In this document: piece by piece, positions 50,257-59,212 of the stretch
Layout of the letters: every line of letters begins with the position of its first letter
Position numbering within the stretch: position 1 is the first letter of the stretch
Source: Eshraghiella sp051880035
GTDB lineage: Bacteria > Bacillota > Clostridia > Lachnospirales > Lachnospiraceae
DNA: 64,000 nucleotides
Reading direction: 5' to 3'
Assembly: GCA_051880035.1 (NCBI GenBank)
Contig: JBJENE010000017.1
Coordinates: 1 to 64,000, forward strand
The notes under the pieces: model-generated
Seen by the model: only the letters and a program-made list of their open reading frames with translations
The model's database searches: none
What the model was told of the DNA's origin: nothing
Position numbers and translations under genes: made by a program

Positions 50257-50678
50257 CAGTCTTTCCCGCCTTCATCATCTGTAACTTCTTTATTACGCAT
50301 TTTTCTTATGACAGCCTGTGTTACCCTTCCTGCCACAACCATCACAAGTACCGTTGAAACAACCGTAATGGAAATAACGGGAATCAGGGAACTTTTAAGA
50401 ACGCCCCACGACTCCATAAGGCCAACAGCCGCCGGAATAAACATAAGAGGCATTATATCAATCAAAAATTTTCCTGCATCTTTAACCATGTCAAGTTTGA
50501 TTATACGGGTCATAAGACATACAAAAAGAATAACCAGGCCATATATGCTTGCAGGTATAGGTACAGGAATGAAATAATGTAATAATTCTCCCAAAAAAGA
50601 AATTGCAAGAATAATACCGAATTGAAAAAAAACTTTCATAACTCCAAAAAACAGGGCTGATATCCCAAAAAAAGACAT
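50256..50678 (-). CDS. lrgA: LrgA/CidA holin-like protein
   Basis: A 140-residue membrane protein with four segments and LrgA text 'SFLGELLHYFIPVPIPASIYGL' and 'LMFIPAAVGLMESW'. ATG 50678 has GAGGAAGGG 6 bases upstream. The extra 14 residues before the usual LrgA start are hydrophobic; a second Met at 50636-50639 is possible, but its GGAG is only 2 bases away. Confidence 0.9.
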   Translation of the reverse strand: MSFFGISALFFGVMKVFFQFGIILAISFLGELLHYFIPVPIPASIYGLVILFVCLMTRIIKLDMVKDAGKFLIDIMPLMFIPAAVGLMESWGVLKSSLIPVISITVVSTVLVMVVAGRVTQAVIRKMRNKEVTDDEGGKD

Positions 50679-50708
50679 CAACCCTTCCTCTACATAGATT
50701 ATTAATAA

Positions 50709-51437
50709 TTATATGGTAGTGTTAAAAATACTTCCGTAATTGTAATTAAATGAATACTGACCATTACTCATATATGTATTTGCTTTGGCAGCTTCAAGGC
50801 TTGAATAAGTATCAATCATTGATGCCTGTCTGGCAATCTGATAACTATATCCGCCTGTAGTATTAAACATTGACTTAACACTGCTCATATCCGCTTTCTT
50901 AAATGCAGCCTCATCCACAGAAAGCTTATTATCAGGACCAACGGTTATTCCCATACGGCTTAACATCTTGGAATTAACCCTGGTAACATTCTGCATTGAC
51001 TCTGCCGCATTAGATATCTTGCTTACTGAAGACTTTCCGGCAGAATCCACAAGTGAATTATAATCACTTATAAAATTCTTAACCGCATCATATATCTTGT
51101 CAGTATTGTATTCGCCGGTAACAGTTCCGTCTTCAGACTTAACCTTCTCCTTCGAAAAAACTGAATTCTCGCTCTTATCAAGCAGTGCTCCCGCAGATTT
51201 CTTAACAGAATCCGCATTCTCTTTAAGAGCGGAAAGCTTGGACGAAGATAAGGATGAAGTAGAAATTGAGCTGTTAACTTTCCTATTGTCACTTCCCAAA
51301 TCCTCGGAATAATACTTCTTAAGAAGCTTGTAATAACTGCCCTTACGAATACTTGCATAATCGGAAAGATTAATTCCGCTGCTTATATTATTATTGTATG
51401 TATTAAGGCTTGAAAATAAAGTAGATATACCATTCAT
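50709..51437 (-). CDS. FliD-like (flagellar cap C-terminal) standalone protein
   Basis: A 242-residue protein. Residues about 115-205 ('IYDAVKNFISDYNSLVD', 'SRMGITVGPDNKLSVDEAAFKKADMSSVKSMF') match the C-terminal part of FliD. The N-terminal region is Ser-rich coiled coil. No flagellar genes lie nearby and the ORF is far shorter than FliD (about 400-500 residues or more). It ends with Asn/Tyr-rich repeats. It may be a secreted filament-like protein or a FliD derivative. AAGGAGTG lies before ATG. Confidence 0.8.
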   Translation of the reverse strand: MNGISTLFSSLNTYNNNISSGINLSDYASIRKGSYYKLLKKYYSEDLGSDNRKVNSSISTSSLSSSKLSALKENADSVKKSAGALLDKSENSVFSKEKVKSEDGTVTGEYNTDKIYDAVKNFISDYNSLVDSAGKSSVSKISNAAESMQNVTRVNSKMLSRMGITVGPDNKLSVDEAAFKKADMSSVKSMFNTTGGYSYQIARQASMIDTYSSLEAAKANTYMSNGQYSFNYNYGSIFNTTI

Positions 51438-51639
51438 AATATCACTCCTTTGAAAAAAGCTCTAACCTCCATGTATATGAGCATAAATAACCACTATTTC
51501 AATTTAATAATAACATAAAATCATGTTTTGTAAATACAAAAATAGTATTTTCATCTATTTTTTTATATTGTATAATAATTGAAGTGCCAAAAGTAAAAAG
51601 TTCGATTGCGGCACCCAACAAATTAAACAGGAGGAACTT

Positions 51640-53220
51640 ATGTACCAGTGTCCGAATTGTGGCGGTAATCTCCTTTTTGATATTTCGTCGCAACAGTTGA
51701 AATGCGAGTACTGTCTTACTCAGGTAGACCCGTATTCCATTCAAAAAGAACATGATGCAGAGGAAAATACTCTTTACGACGCAGTGATATATACATGTCC
51801 GCAATGCGGAGGTGAAATCATCGGTCCCGAGAACTCTGCCGCTGAATTCTGCAGTTATTGCGGAGCTTCTACAATCCTTACGGGACGCCTTGTAAAAGAA
51901 AAGCGCCCGGGATACATTATTCCGTTTCAAATTACAAAAGAGGATTGTGTCAAGTCTTACAAATCAATTGTACGCCGTGCCATATTTGCACCTAAAGAAT
52001 TGAAGGATCCCAAGTTTATTAACCGATTCAGAGGAATATATATGCCTTACTGGGCATATTACATTGCTCAGGACGGAAGCTTAAACCTGTCAGGTTCCAC
52101 CTCCCACAGAAGCGGGGACTACATAGTCACAGACCATTACAAGCTGAACGGCATTCTTCATTCATATTACAAAGGTCTTTCATATGACGCCTCTTCAACC
52201 TTTAATGACAACATAAGCGAGGCGATTGCACCGTTTGACCCAAGGGAAATGAAAGCTTTTACCCCGTCAATCCTAAGCGGATTTTATGCCGATACGGCGG
52301 ATGTGGACTCTGCGGTATATATGCCGGATGCCTATGATTTTGCCAACGACAACACACTTAAACAGATTTCCCGCACTCCCCAGTATTTTGGTGTTGATAT
52401 TAAAACTCCGACAACTAATAATTCACTTAACAGTCAGCTTCATACACTATGTAAGGAAGTGGACAGTGCCATGTATCCGGTATGGTTCTTATCTTACCGT
52501 AGAGGCAACCGTGTTGCATATGCAACCGTAAACGGTCAGACAGGCAAGGCTGTGGCAGACCTTCCGGTTTCGGTAGGAAAATATTTATTGGGCTCCCTTA
52601 TTCTTGCCCTGCCGATTTTCTTACTGTTATGTGTTCTTTTTACATTTAAGCCGACTACAACGCTGAGTCTTTCCGCTATTCTTTCAGCCGTAACGATAAT
52701 TATTCACAGCGTAGAGCTGTCTCAAATTAAGAAAAGAGAACTTCATGAAGGTGATTTGGGGCTTATTTCAACCCGAAGGTCCAATGCCACTTTAACAAAG
52801 AACCGTGTCAAAACCAAAAACAAAACAGCTTCAAACATTATCGGTATTATTTTTGCCTGTGTTTTCGGTACTTTTTTTGCCATATTTACATTTGCGGCAT
52901 TGGGTGATCTGATGGGACGCTTTATCGTTCCCGCACTTTCCATGATATGCGGAATTGTGGCAACTGCCATTGGCTCATCTTCCACCAAGAAATTAAAGAA
53001 ACAACTGAGGGCAAGCGCACTTACGCCATCCCTGTTTGCATTAATAATTGCTTTTCTGGTCAGACTTATCAATCCTGTATCGGATGTATTTTATTACGGG
53101 GCAACCATAATTATTTTTATATCCACAATAATTACCCTTGTGGACATAATCCGCAAATATAATATTCTGTCAACCAGAAAGCTTCCTCAGTTTTCAAGAA
53201 AGGGGAGTGATAAAGAATGA
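51640..53220 (+). CDS. Double zinc-ribbon membrane protein
   Basis: A 526-residue protein with two N-terminal zinc ribbons (CPNCG at 4-8 with CEYC; CPQCG with CSYCG), a soluble region (about 90-310), then five to six membrane segments at the C-terminus. It overlaps the TPM gene by 4 bp (ATGA). Ribosome site AGGAGGA precedes ATG. The function is unknown; zinc ribbon and TPM pairs are seen in Clostridia, with no known role. Confidence 0.88.
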   Translation: MYQCPNCGGNLLFDISSQQLKCEYCLTQVDPYSIQKEHDAEENTLYDAVIYTCPQCGGEIIGPENSAAEFCSYCGASTILTGRLVKEKRPGYIIPFQITKEDCVKSYKSIVRRAIFAPKELKDPKFINRFRGIYMPYWAYYIAQDGSLNLSGSTSHRSGDYIVTDHYKLNGILHSYYKGLSYDASSTFNDNISEAIAPFDPREMKAFTPSILSGFYADTADVDSAVYMPDAYDFANDNTLKQISRTPQYFGVDIKTPTTNNSLNSQLHTLCKEVDSAMYPVWFLSYRRGNRVAYATVNGQTGKAVADLPVSVGKYLLGSLILALPIFLLLCVLFTFKPTTTLSLSAILSAVTIIIHSVELSQIKKRELHEGDLGLISTRRSNATLTKNRVKTKNKTASNIIGIIFACVFGTFFAIFTFAALGDLMGRFIVPALSMICGIVATAIGSSSTKKLKKQLRASALTPSLFALIIAFLVRLINPVSDVFYYGATIIIFISTIITLVDIIRKYNILSTRKLPQFSRKGSDKE

Positions 53221-53990
53221 AGAAGATAAAATATTTATCAATTGTTTTATCTGTTGCAATTCTGTTATGCGCAATAATTTCATTCCCTTGTTATGCACAG
53301 ACCGTCTACAGCAATCCTGAGACGGGATATGTCGTAATAATTGAGGATGACGCCGACCTTCTTTCTGATGCCCAGGAAGAATATTTAATGTATGATATGC
53401 AAAAAATTACAACTTACGGAAATGTTGCATTTAAATCCATAAGCTATAACAGTACATCAACAGAATCTTTTATCCGCTCTTACTACTACGAAATTTTCGG
53501 AAGCAGCAGCGGAACGATATTCTTAATTGATATGGATAACCGCAATATATGGATTTTCAGTAACGGCGAAATATATAAGACCATTACCAAATCCTATGCG
53601 GATACCATAACCGACAATGTTTACAAATATGCTTCGGATGCCGAATATTTTGAATGTGCTTTAGAAGCATTTGATCAGATTAATACCTTGCTCTCCGGCC
53701 ATAAAATAGCCCAGCCCATGAAATACATAAGCAATGCACTTCTTGCTTTAATTGCGGCACTGTTAATCAACTATTTCATTGTCCGTGCCGTTTCAAAAGC
53801 AAAGAAAACAAAGGATTCCGAAATTCTTAAAAATGTATTTTCAAAATGTGAGGTTCATGAACCGGCAATGCACTTTACACACCAGACGCGTCAATACAGC
53901 CCGCAAAGCTCCGGTAGCGGCGGCAGCTCCGGCGGTGGCGGCGGTGGCGGCGGCGGTGGTGGAGGCGGTGGCGGCGGCCACAGCTTCTAA
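53217..53990 (+). CDS. TPM-domain protein with glycine-rich tail
   Basis: A 257-residue protein: signal peptide (about 1-27), a TPM domain (about 40-150, with 'DDADLLSDAQEEYLMYDM' and 'IFLIDMDNRNIWIFS'), one membrane segment (about 170-192) and a 24-residue run of mostly Gly ending GHSF. TPM proteins have phosphatase-like or complex-assembly roles. The tail is like that of YgcG proteins. Confidence 0.88.
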   Translation: MKKIKYLSIVLSVAILLCAIISFPCYAQTVYSNPETGYVVIIEDDADLLSDAQEEYLMYDMQKITTYGNVAFKSISYNSTSTESFIRSYYYEIFGSSSGTIFLIDMDNRNIWIFSNGEIYKTITKSYADTITDNVYKYASDAEYFECALEAFDQINTLLSGHKIAQPMKYISNALLALIAALLINYFIVRAVSKAKKTKDSEILKNVFSKCEVHEPAMHFTHQTRQYSPQSSGSGGSSGGGGGGGGGGGGGGGGHSF

Positions 53991-53999
53991 CCCGCAATA

Positions 54000-54045
54000 A
54001 AAAGCTATCCGGAAGAGTTTACATGCTCTTTAGGATAGCTTTTTT
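54000..54045 (+). terminator. Terminator after the TPM gene
   Basis: AAAAGCTATCC pairs with GGATAGCTTTTTT, and an inner GGAAGAG/CTCTTTA adds to the stem. T-run on the plus strand. Confidence 0.9.
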
Positions 54046-54053
54046 ATGTCCCA

Positions 54054-54362
54054 TTATTTAATTAGCTGCTCTATTTGGGCTTTACTAACAAGACCAATGG
54101 ATTTTTGCACTTCTTTGCCTTTGTCTGTCACAATCAGCGTCGGCACACTTACAATGCCGTATTGCATGGCAATTTCAGGAGCTTTGTCCACATCCACCTT
54201 GCATACTTTTATTTCATCATGCTCTTTGGCAATCTGTTCAATAACCGGTGTCAGCATCGTGCACGGTCCGCACCATGTTGCGAAAAAATCCACCAGAACT
54301 TTTTTATTTTCCTCGATTACTTCTTTCCTGAAGTTATCTGAATCAACATGAACTATTTCCAT
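54054..54362 (-). CDS. trxA: Thioredoxin
   Basis: A 102-residue thioredoxin with WCGPC (C31, C34) and the cis-Pro in 'VSVPTLIV'. Cytoplasmic disulfide reductase. It follows the DEAD-box helicase gene by 15 bp on the same strand. Confidence 0.95.
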   Translation of the reverse strand: MEIVHVDSDNFRKEVIEENKKVLVDFFATWCGPCTMLTPVIEQIAKEHDEIKVCKVDVDKAPEIAMQYGIVSVPTLIVTDKGKEVQKSIGLVSKAQIEQLIK

Positions 54363-54377
54363 AATATGAATCTCCTT

Positions 54378-55937
54378 TCATCGTCTTTTATCATTATGTC
54401 CCTTTTGGGAATCTTTATGTTCCTTTTTCTTCTTGCCGGTTACCCTGTAAGCAAGATAGGACGCTTCCATGCGGTACGGATTTCTTTTTTTGCCCTTATC
54501 GGATTTTTTGTCCTTAAAGTCTTTCCGGTTACGGCCGTCCTTTTTATGGTTTCTGTCCTCAAAAACCCTTTCTTTCTTCATTAATTCTTCATCGGATGCC
54601 GTTGCAGAAGGCTCTCCCATCTGAAGTTTTAAAAAGGCTGCAGCCAGGTCAAGGGCCGTTATATCTTCGGAGTTTATTTTTTTCTCAATTATTTTACGGC
54701 TTTCGGTCAAATCTTTTTCATTGATTGCGTTTATTGCCTGCTCAAGTATTTTATCCGATTTGGCTTCCGTAACATTCTCCACCGTAGGAACCGTACGAAG
54801 CTTTATTTTGGTTTTGCATGCTCTTTCGATATCCCTGATTTTGTAAATTTCCTTACCGACAACCAGGGTAAAAGAACGGCCTTTTTTACCGGCTCTTCCG
54901 GTTCTTCCTATTCTGTGGACATAATATTCAATGTCCTGAGGGACATCATAGTTAAAAACCGCTTCCACATCATCCACATCAATTCCTCTTGCCGCCACAT
55001 CTGTCGCAATAAGAATTTCCGTAGCTCCGCTCCTGAAGGATTTCATAACTTTGTCCCTCTGAGCCTGGGACAAGTCTCCGTGAAGCCCTTCCACAAAATA
55101 CCCACGGCCCGATAATTTTTCGGAAAGCTCGTCCACCATTCGCTTGGTATTACAGAAAATAAGGGACCTTTTCGGATTATAATAATCCAAAAGTCTTGCG
55201 ACCACATCTTCTTTATTCTGTCTTCTTACTTCATAATAATATTGCTTTACAAGCGGAATCGTGATTTCTTTTTTGGCAATCTGAATGTGCACTGCATCCT
55301 TCTGATACTTGTTGGTAATGTCCAATATGGCCTGCGGCATCGTTGCCGAAAAAAGTGCAGTCTGATGTTCTCCGGGAATTCCCTGAAGTATTGTTTCTAT
55401 ATCTTCCCTGAATCCCATATTAAGCATCTCGTCCGCCTCATCTAACACTACCGTCTTAATATTGGAAAGCTTTATGGTGTGGCGCCTCATGTGGTCCATA
55501 ACCCTGCCCGGAGTTCCGACTACTACATTCACACCCATTTTAAGGGAACGAATCTGCTTACTCATATCCTGTCCGCCATAAATAGGAAGGACTTTGACTC
55601 CGTGCATGAATTTGGCAAAACGCCTTAATTCTTCGGATACCTGAATTGCCAGCTCCCTTGTTGGGCAAAGAATGATGCTTTCAATGTTTTGGGAACCCCT
55701 TTCGCACATCTGAAGCACCGGAATTCCGAATGCCGCTGTTTTACCTGTTCCGGTCTGCGCCTGTCCAAGCACATCCCTGCCGGATAAAAGGACAGGTATT
55801 GCCTGCTGCTGGATAGGAGTCATTGTCTCAAACCCCATTTCCTTTACAGCCCTGATAATATCTTTATCAATGCCTGAATTATCATAGCTTATTGTCTGTG
55901 TTTCCGGATTAATATTGTCTTTTAAATCGTCTCTCAT
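54378..55937 (-). CDS. DEAD-box RNA helicase (CshA-like)
   Basis: A 519-residue helicase with Q motif 'FETMTPIQQQAIP', 'AQTGTGKTAAF' (I), 'DEADEM' (II), 'FSATMP' (III), 'IGRTGRAG' (VI) and a basic disordered tail (about 440-519) rich in Lys/Arg, like cold-shock helicases that act in mRNA decay and ribosome assembly. Confidence 0.95.
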   Translation of the reverse strand: MRDDLKDNINPETQTISYDNSGIDKDIIRAVKEMGFETMTPIQQQAIPVLLSGRDVLGQAQTGTGKTAAFGIPVLQMCERGSQNIESIILCPTRELAIQVSEELRRFAKFMHGVKVLPIYGGQDMSKQIRSLKMGVNVVVGTPGRVMDHMRRHTIKLSNIKTVVLDEADEMLNMGFREDIETILQGIPGEHQTALFSATMPQAILDITNKYQKDAVHIQIAKKEITIPLVKQYYYEVRRQNKEDVVARLLDYYNPKRSLIFCNTKRMVDELSEKLSGRGYFVEGLHGDLSQAQRDKVMKSFRSGATEILIATDVAARGIDVDDVEAVFNYDVPQDIEYYVHRIGRTGRAGKKGRSFTLVVGKEIYKIRDIERACKTKIKLRTVPTVENVTEAKSDKILEQAINAINEKDLTESRKIIEKKINSEDITALDLAAAFLKLQMGEPSATASDEELMKKERVFEDRNHKKDGRNRKDFKDKKSDKGKKRNPYRMEASYLAYRVTGKKKKEHKDSQKGHNDKRR

Positions 55938-56013
55938 GTGTTTAATGTCTTTCTATGTTTTCTTATTAGTCTTAACTATATTATACCTTTTATCACAAGT
56001 AATCCAGCTTTTT

Positions 56014-57915
56014 TTATTTTTCATCTGTTTCTATCACTGCATCAGCCACATACTTTCTGTCCATGGAGTGCCTGAGCTTTCTGTTTTCCACCGTATCAAA
56101 AATAATGGAAAAGTCGTAATCCTCAGGGTATAGTTCTTCTGCCGCCACATGGAGCTTCACCCTTTTATGATTAATCCATATCTTTTTGTCGGGCATCTGT
56201 ACCCTCAAAACGCCTTTGTCATTGGCCGTTTCGCATACAATTCCGATTTTTTTATCCGGCATAACCATTACACTGTCGCCCAGCTTAAAGCTTTTTGCCC
56301 TGCTCTGGTACGAGCTTCTATTTTTCTCCTTCTTGAGAACCGGGGCAGTTGCTTTATGGATAACATTGCCCATAGGAATATATTTCCCGGCTGCTTCTTC
56401 GCCATATGCCGCTTTTATGGCATTTTTAATCATGTCATCCGGCATTCCAAGTCTTCCGGCAATATAGAAAGCGCAGCTTTCTCCCGCCTCCCCGATTACC
56501 ATCCGGTAAAGCGGTTTAAGATTTTCTTTATCAAAAGTCATTCGGGCATTAATTATTCCTTCCCTGCTGTCGGCATACTGTTTTACTTCCGGATAATGGG
56601 TCGTCACCAGAAAAAGTGCACCGCTCTTCTTAAGTTCTTCCAGGACCGCAACTGCAATTCCCATACCTTCTGCCGGGTCCGTTCCCGAGCCCAGCTCATC
56701 CATTATAACAAGACTGTTTTTATTAATTACGGTCAAAATATTAAGCACATTTGTTATGTGGGCTGAAAATGTTGACAGATTCTCAGACAGATTCTGATTG
56801 TCACCTATGTCGCACAAAATATTGCTGTTCATCGTAATTTTGGCTTTCCTGCATGCCACATGAAGTCCGTACTGTGCCATCATGCAGTTAAGGGCAACCG
56901 TCTTAATCGCAACTGTTTTCCCGCCTGTATTAGGTCCTGTTATAACTATCCCGTCAATTCCGTTCCCGATTTCAAACTGCAGCGGCACCACAGTTTCCTT
57001 ATCCATGAGAGGATGCCTTCCGTCTACCAGACAAATATATCTTTCATCAACAATTTCCGGCTCAGTACCATCATATTCCAGACTCAATTTCCCCTTGGAA
57101 AAAATGTAATCAATCCGCTCAATCATTTTAATATCCTGTCTGATAACCTCCGCATTGTCCGCTACAAGTGCAGAAAGCTCATAAAGTATTCTCAATTCTT
57201 CATTTTCAGCATCTATGAGCAAAAGCCCCAGTTCATCCTGCAGAGCAGCAACAGCCGTTATCTCAATAAAAAGTGTGTTACCCGTTGCAGATTTATCAAT
57301 CACACTTCCGCCGATTTTAAATTTGTATTCTTTTTTTACCGGAATACAAAGATGTCCGTTACGGAATGTTGAAAAGGAGTCTGACATGCATTCTTTATGC
57401 GCCCTTATTGCCGAATCCGCCTTCTCTTTCATTTTATCCCTAACCCTGTCGATATCCCCTTTCAGCCGTTTCAACAAAGGCGAGGCATTATCATCCACCT
57501 GTCCGTTCCTTATCTGCATCCTGATAAATTCTCTTACTTCCTCAGGATAAAAAAGATTTTCTTCATACCATGCAACGGATACATCATACTGTTTTCCTCT
57601 TGCCAGATATGTTTTAAGTCTCAATACTGCCACCATTGCAGCTTCAACCGCCTCCAACTGCGACGGTGTAAGGCAGCCTCCTTTTACGGCAGTTTCAACC
57701 AGCTCTTCTATCCCATTTAGTGACACAAGGGGAGGAGTTCCGTTTTTTTCAATCAGAATTCTTGCCTCAGTAGTCTCCCGCTGTTTTGACAAAAGCTCAG
57801 TCCCTGACATGCACATTTTCTCATCTTCAATCTGCTTTACAGCCCCTTCCGTAAGTGCCAGCTCCTGCCATTTTTTTCTTATTATATTAAATTCTAAAAT
57901 TTTTTCATTATCCAT
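56014..57915 (-). CDS. MutS2-like ATPase without Smr domain
   Basis: A 633-residue protein with the MutS ATPase core: Walker A GPNTGGKT (about 327), 'MDELGSGTDPAEG' (Walker B), 'VTTHYPEVK' (switch) and the N-terminal core/lever helices of MutS2. The C-terminus carries a beta-rich KOW-like region ('FKLGDSVMVMPDKKIG') and stops before any Smr nuclease domain; MutS2 is normally about 780 residues with Smr. It may act on collided ribosomes or recombination without cleaving. ATG 57915 is 8 bases after AGGAG; the codon at 57933 is unlikely. Confidence 0.9.
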   Translation of the reverse strand: MDNEKILEFNIIRKKWQELALTEGAVKQIEDEKMCMSGTELLSKQRETTEARILIEKNGTPPLVSLNGIEELVETAVKGGCLTPSQLEAVEAAMVAVLRLKTYLARGKQYDVSVAWYEENLFYPEEVREFIRMQIRNGQVDDNASPLLKRLKGDIDRVRDKMKEKADSAIRAHKECMSDSFSTFRNGHLCIPVKKEYKFKIGGSVIDKSATGNTLFIEITAVAALQDELGLLLIDAENEELRILYELSALVADNAEVIRQDIKMIERIDYIFSKGKLSLEYDGTEPEIVDERYICLVDGRHPLMDKETVVPLQFEIGNGIDGIVITGPNTGGKTVAIKTVALNCMMAQYGLHVACRKAKITMNSNILCDIGDNQNLSENLSTFSAHITNVLNILTVINKNSLVIMDELGSGTDPAEGMGIAVAVLEELKKSGALFLVTTHYPEVKQYADSREGIINARMTFDKENLKPLYRMVIGEAGESCAFYIAGRLGMPDDMIKNAIKAAYGEEAAGKYIPMGNVIHKATAPVLKKEKNRSSYQSRAKSFKLGDSVMVMPDKKIGIVCETANDKGVLRVQMPDKKIWINHKRVKLHVAAEELYPEDYDFSIIFDTVENRKLRHSMDRKYVADAVIETDEK

Positions 57916-57949
57916 ATATATTTTCTCCTGCAATATTAAATGTTAAAGC

Positions 57950-58150
57950 AAAAAACCATGTGCATCTGCCCTAAAAGCCTGATGCATATGGTTAACGCAC
58001 AAAGACAAAACCGGCACGACTTCACAGTCATGCCGCATAATAATACCATTGCAGAATAAAATATGCTAAGCATTCAGTAAGGCAGACACACAGCAAATAA
58101 CCGTCATTACGGCATAACACTTCCGTAATCACAGTATACCCTCTGCTGCT
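57950..58150 (-). ncRNA. Structured leader or ncRNA ending in a terminator
   Basis: On the minus strand, read from 58150 downward: GCTGTGTGTCTGCC can pair with GGCAGAC-like text (58081-58094 region), hairpin ATTACGG...CCGTAAT (58106-58129), a strong 10-bp stem CGGCATGACT/AGTCGTGCCG (58012-58035, one wobble) and a terminator AACCATATGCATC/GATGCACATGGTT followed by TTTTTT (57950-57994). It lies 35 bp before the MutS2-like gene. I could not match it to T-box, 6S or a riboswitch class. A leader or an independent RNA are both possible. Confidence 0.5.
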
Positions 58151-58295
58151 AAATTAATTATCCACTATACTAACGCAATTAACATCCAATTACCATTCTG
58201 CTGCCGGGAACAACATCCCCTGCAGGTTCTTTCTGATTAATTTTTATATAAAAATAATACAATATAAATATGTAAGAGTCAACCCAAACTCCTTC

Positions 58296-59111
58296 TTACA
58301 GATTAAGAAAATCCTTCCTGTAATTCACTCCAAACGCTTCGGCAAGCGCTTTCATCTCCTCGTCCTTAATCGTATTAACTCTTGGCAGATGTGCGGTAAG
58401 CATATAAATCTGCGCCGCTTTTTCAACAGTTTCAATAAGTCCGAATGTCTCATCCATCGTTTTTCCTGCACCGTAAATGCCATGCATGGCCCAGATAACC
58501 AGACGAAACTCTTTCATTTTCCCTGCGGTTGCCTCTCCGATTTCATTGGTCCCGCAAAGCATCCACGGCAAAACTCCAACTCCGTCCGGAAACACAACAA
58601 TACATTCCGTGCACATTTCCCAGAGGGCATGTGTTATCTTTTTCTCATCCAGCTCAATAACATAATTCATTGCCAGTGTATTGGTGGGGTGGGAATGCAT
58701 TATAACCCTGTTCTCCGGATCAACCTTAAGCCTTGCAATGTGGCTCATAAGGTGTGCCGGCAGTTCACTGGTAAATCTGCCTCCGTCTTTATATCCCCAC
58801 AACAGCTCCGCTGTGATACCGTCTTCTCCTATTCGGATAATCCCCAGATTATTTTCCGGGTCGTTCTCCACATTTTTAAAATACCTGCCCGTTCCCGTTA
58901 CAATAAATATCCTGCCCGAAAGTTCCCTTGCATCAAACCCTATGGGTATGGTTCGGATAACATGGTTTAAATCAAGATATTCTCCCACGACATTTTCATC
59001 AAGCATATAGCTTATGTTGCCACCGTTGCGCTCGTCCCAGCCGAGGCGGTACATATTGGCAGTAGTTTTTTTCATTTCTTCCACAAAAGGTGCGGTTAAT
59101 ATGTCTTTCAT
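58296..59111 (-). CDS. rhaD: Rhamnulose-1-phosphate aldolase
   Basis: A 271-residue class II aldolase. Zinc ligands H139 and H141 (HSHP) and H210 (MHGIYGAG) and the catalytic E116 (SELPAH) sit as in E. coli RhaD (E117, H141, H143, H212). It splits rhamnulose-1-phosphate into DHAP and lactaldehyde. RBS AGGAGG precedes ATG. It is alone: no rhaA or rhaB is near. A palindrome GTTTCGATATCGAAAC lies upstream at 59194-59209. No terminator separates it from the CRISPR array upstream on the same strand. Confidence 0.94.
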   Translation of the reverse strand: MKDILTAPFVEEMKKTTANMYRLGWDERNGGNISYMLDENVVGEYLDLNHVIRTIPIGFDARELSGRIFIVTGTGRYFKNVENDPENNLGIIRIGEDGITAELLWGYKDGGRFTSELPAHLMSHIARLKVDPENRVIMHSHPTNTLAMNYVIELDEKKITHALWEMCTECIVVFPDGVGVLPWMLCGTNEIGEATAGKMKEFRLVIWAMHGIYGAGKTMDETFGLIETVEKAAQIYMLTAHLPRVNTIKDEEMKALAEAFGVNYRKDFLNL

Positions 59112-59157
59112 TTTATAAGTAATACCTCCTGGATTATGGTAAAATATGGGGCGGAAA

Positions 59158-59180
59158 GGAAAATAACAAGTTTCTCAACC
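59158..59180 (-). repeat. Decayed CRISPR repeat beyond the array end
   Basis: Plus-strand GAAAATAACAAGTTTCTCAAC (21 bases, key match AACAAG and CTCAA) resembles the last 20 bases of the repeat as seen on this strand, followed by a 32-nt spacer-like stretch up to the first good repeat at 59213. The other repeat half is lost. Confidence 0.5.
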
Positions 59181-59193
59181 TCATGCGGGGAGT

Positions 59194-59209
59194 GTTTCGA
59201 TATCGAAAC
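59194..59209. promoter_or_regulatory. 16-bp palindrome GTTTCGATATCGAAAC
   Basis: A perfect dyad in the short gap between the last CRISPR repeat and rhaD. It is LacI-operator-like in size. It may regulate rhaD, whose weak promoter (TTGTTA, 17 bp, TATTTT) follows on the minus strand. Confidence 0.45.
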
Positions 59210-59212
59210 TTT

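Noticed and set aside
57950..58150. T-box or 6S RNA
   Set aside because: No AGGGUGG-type T-box core and no single long bulged hairpin with closing ends as in 6S; left as an unclassified structured RNA.
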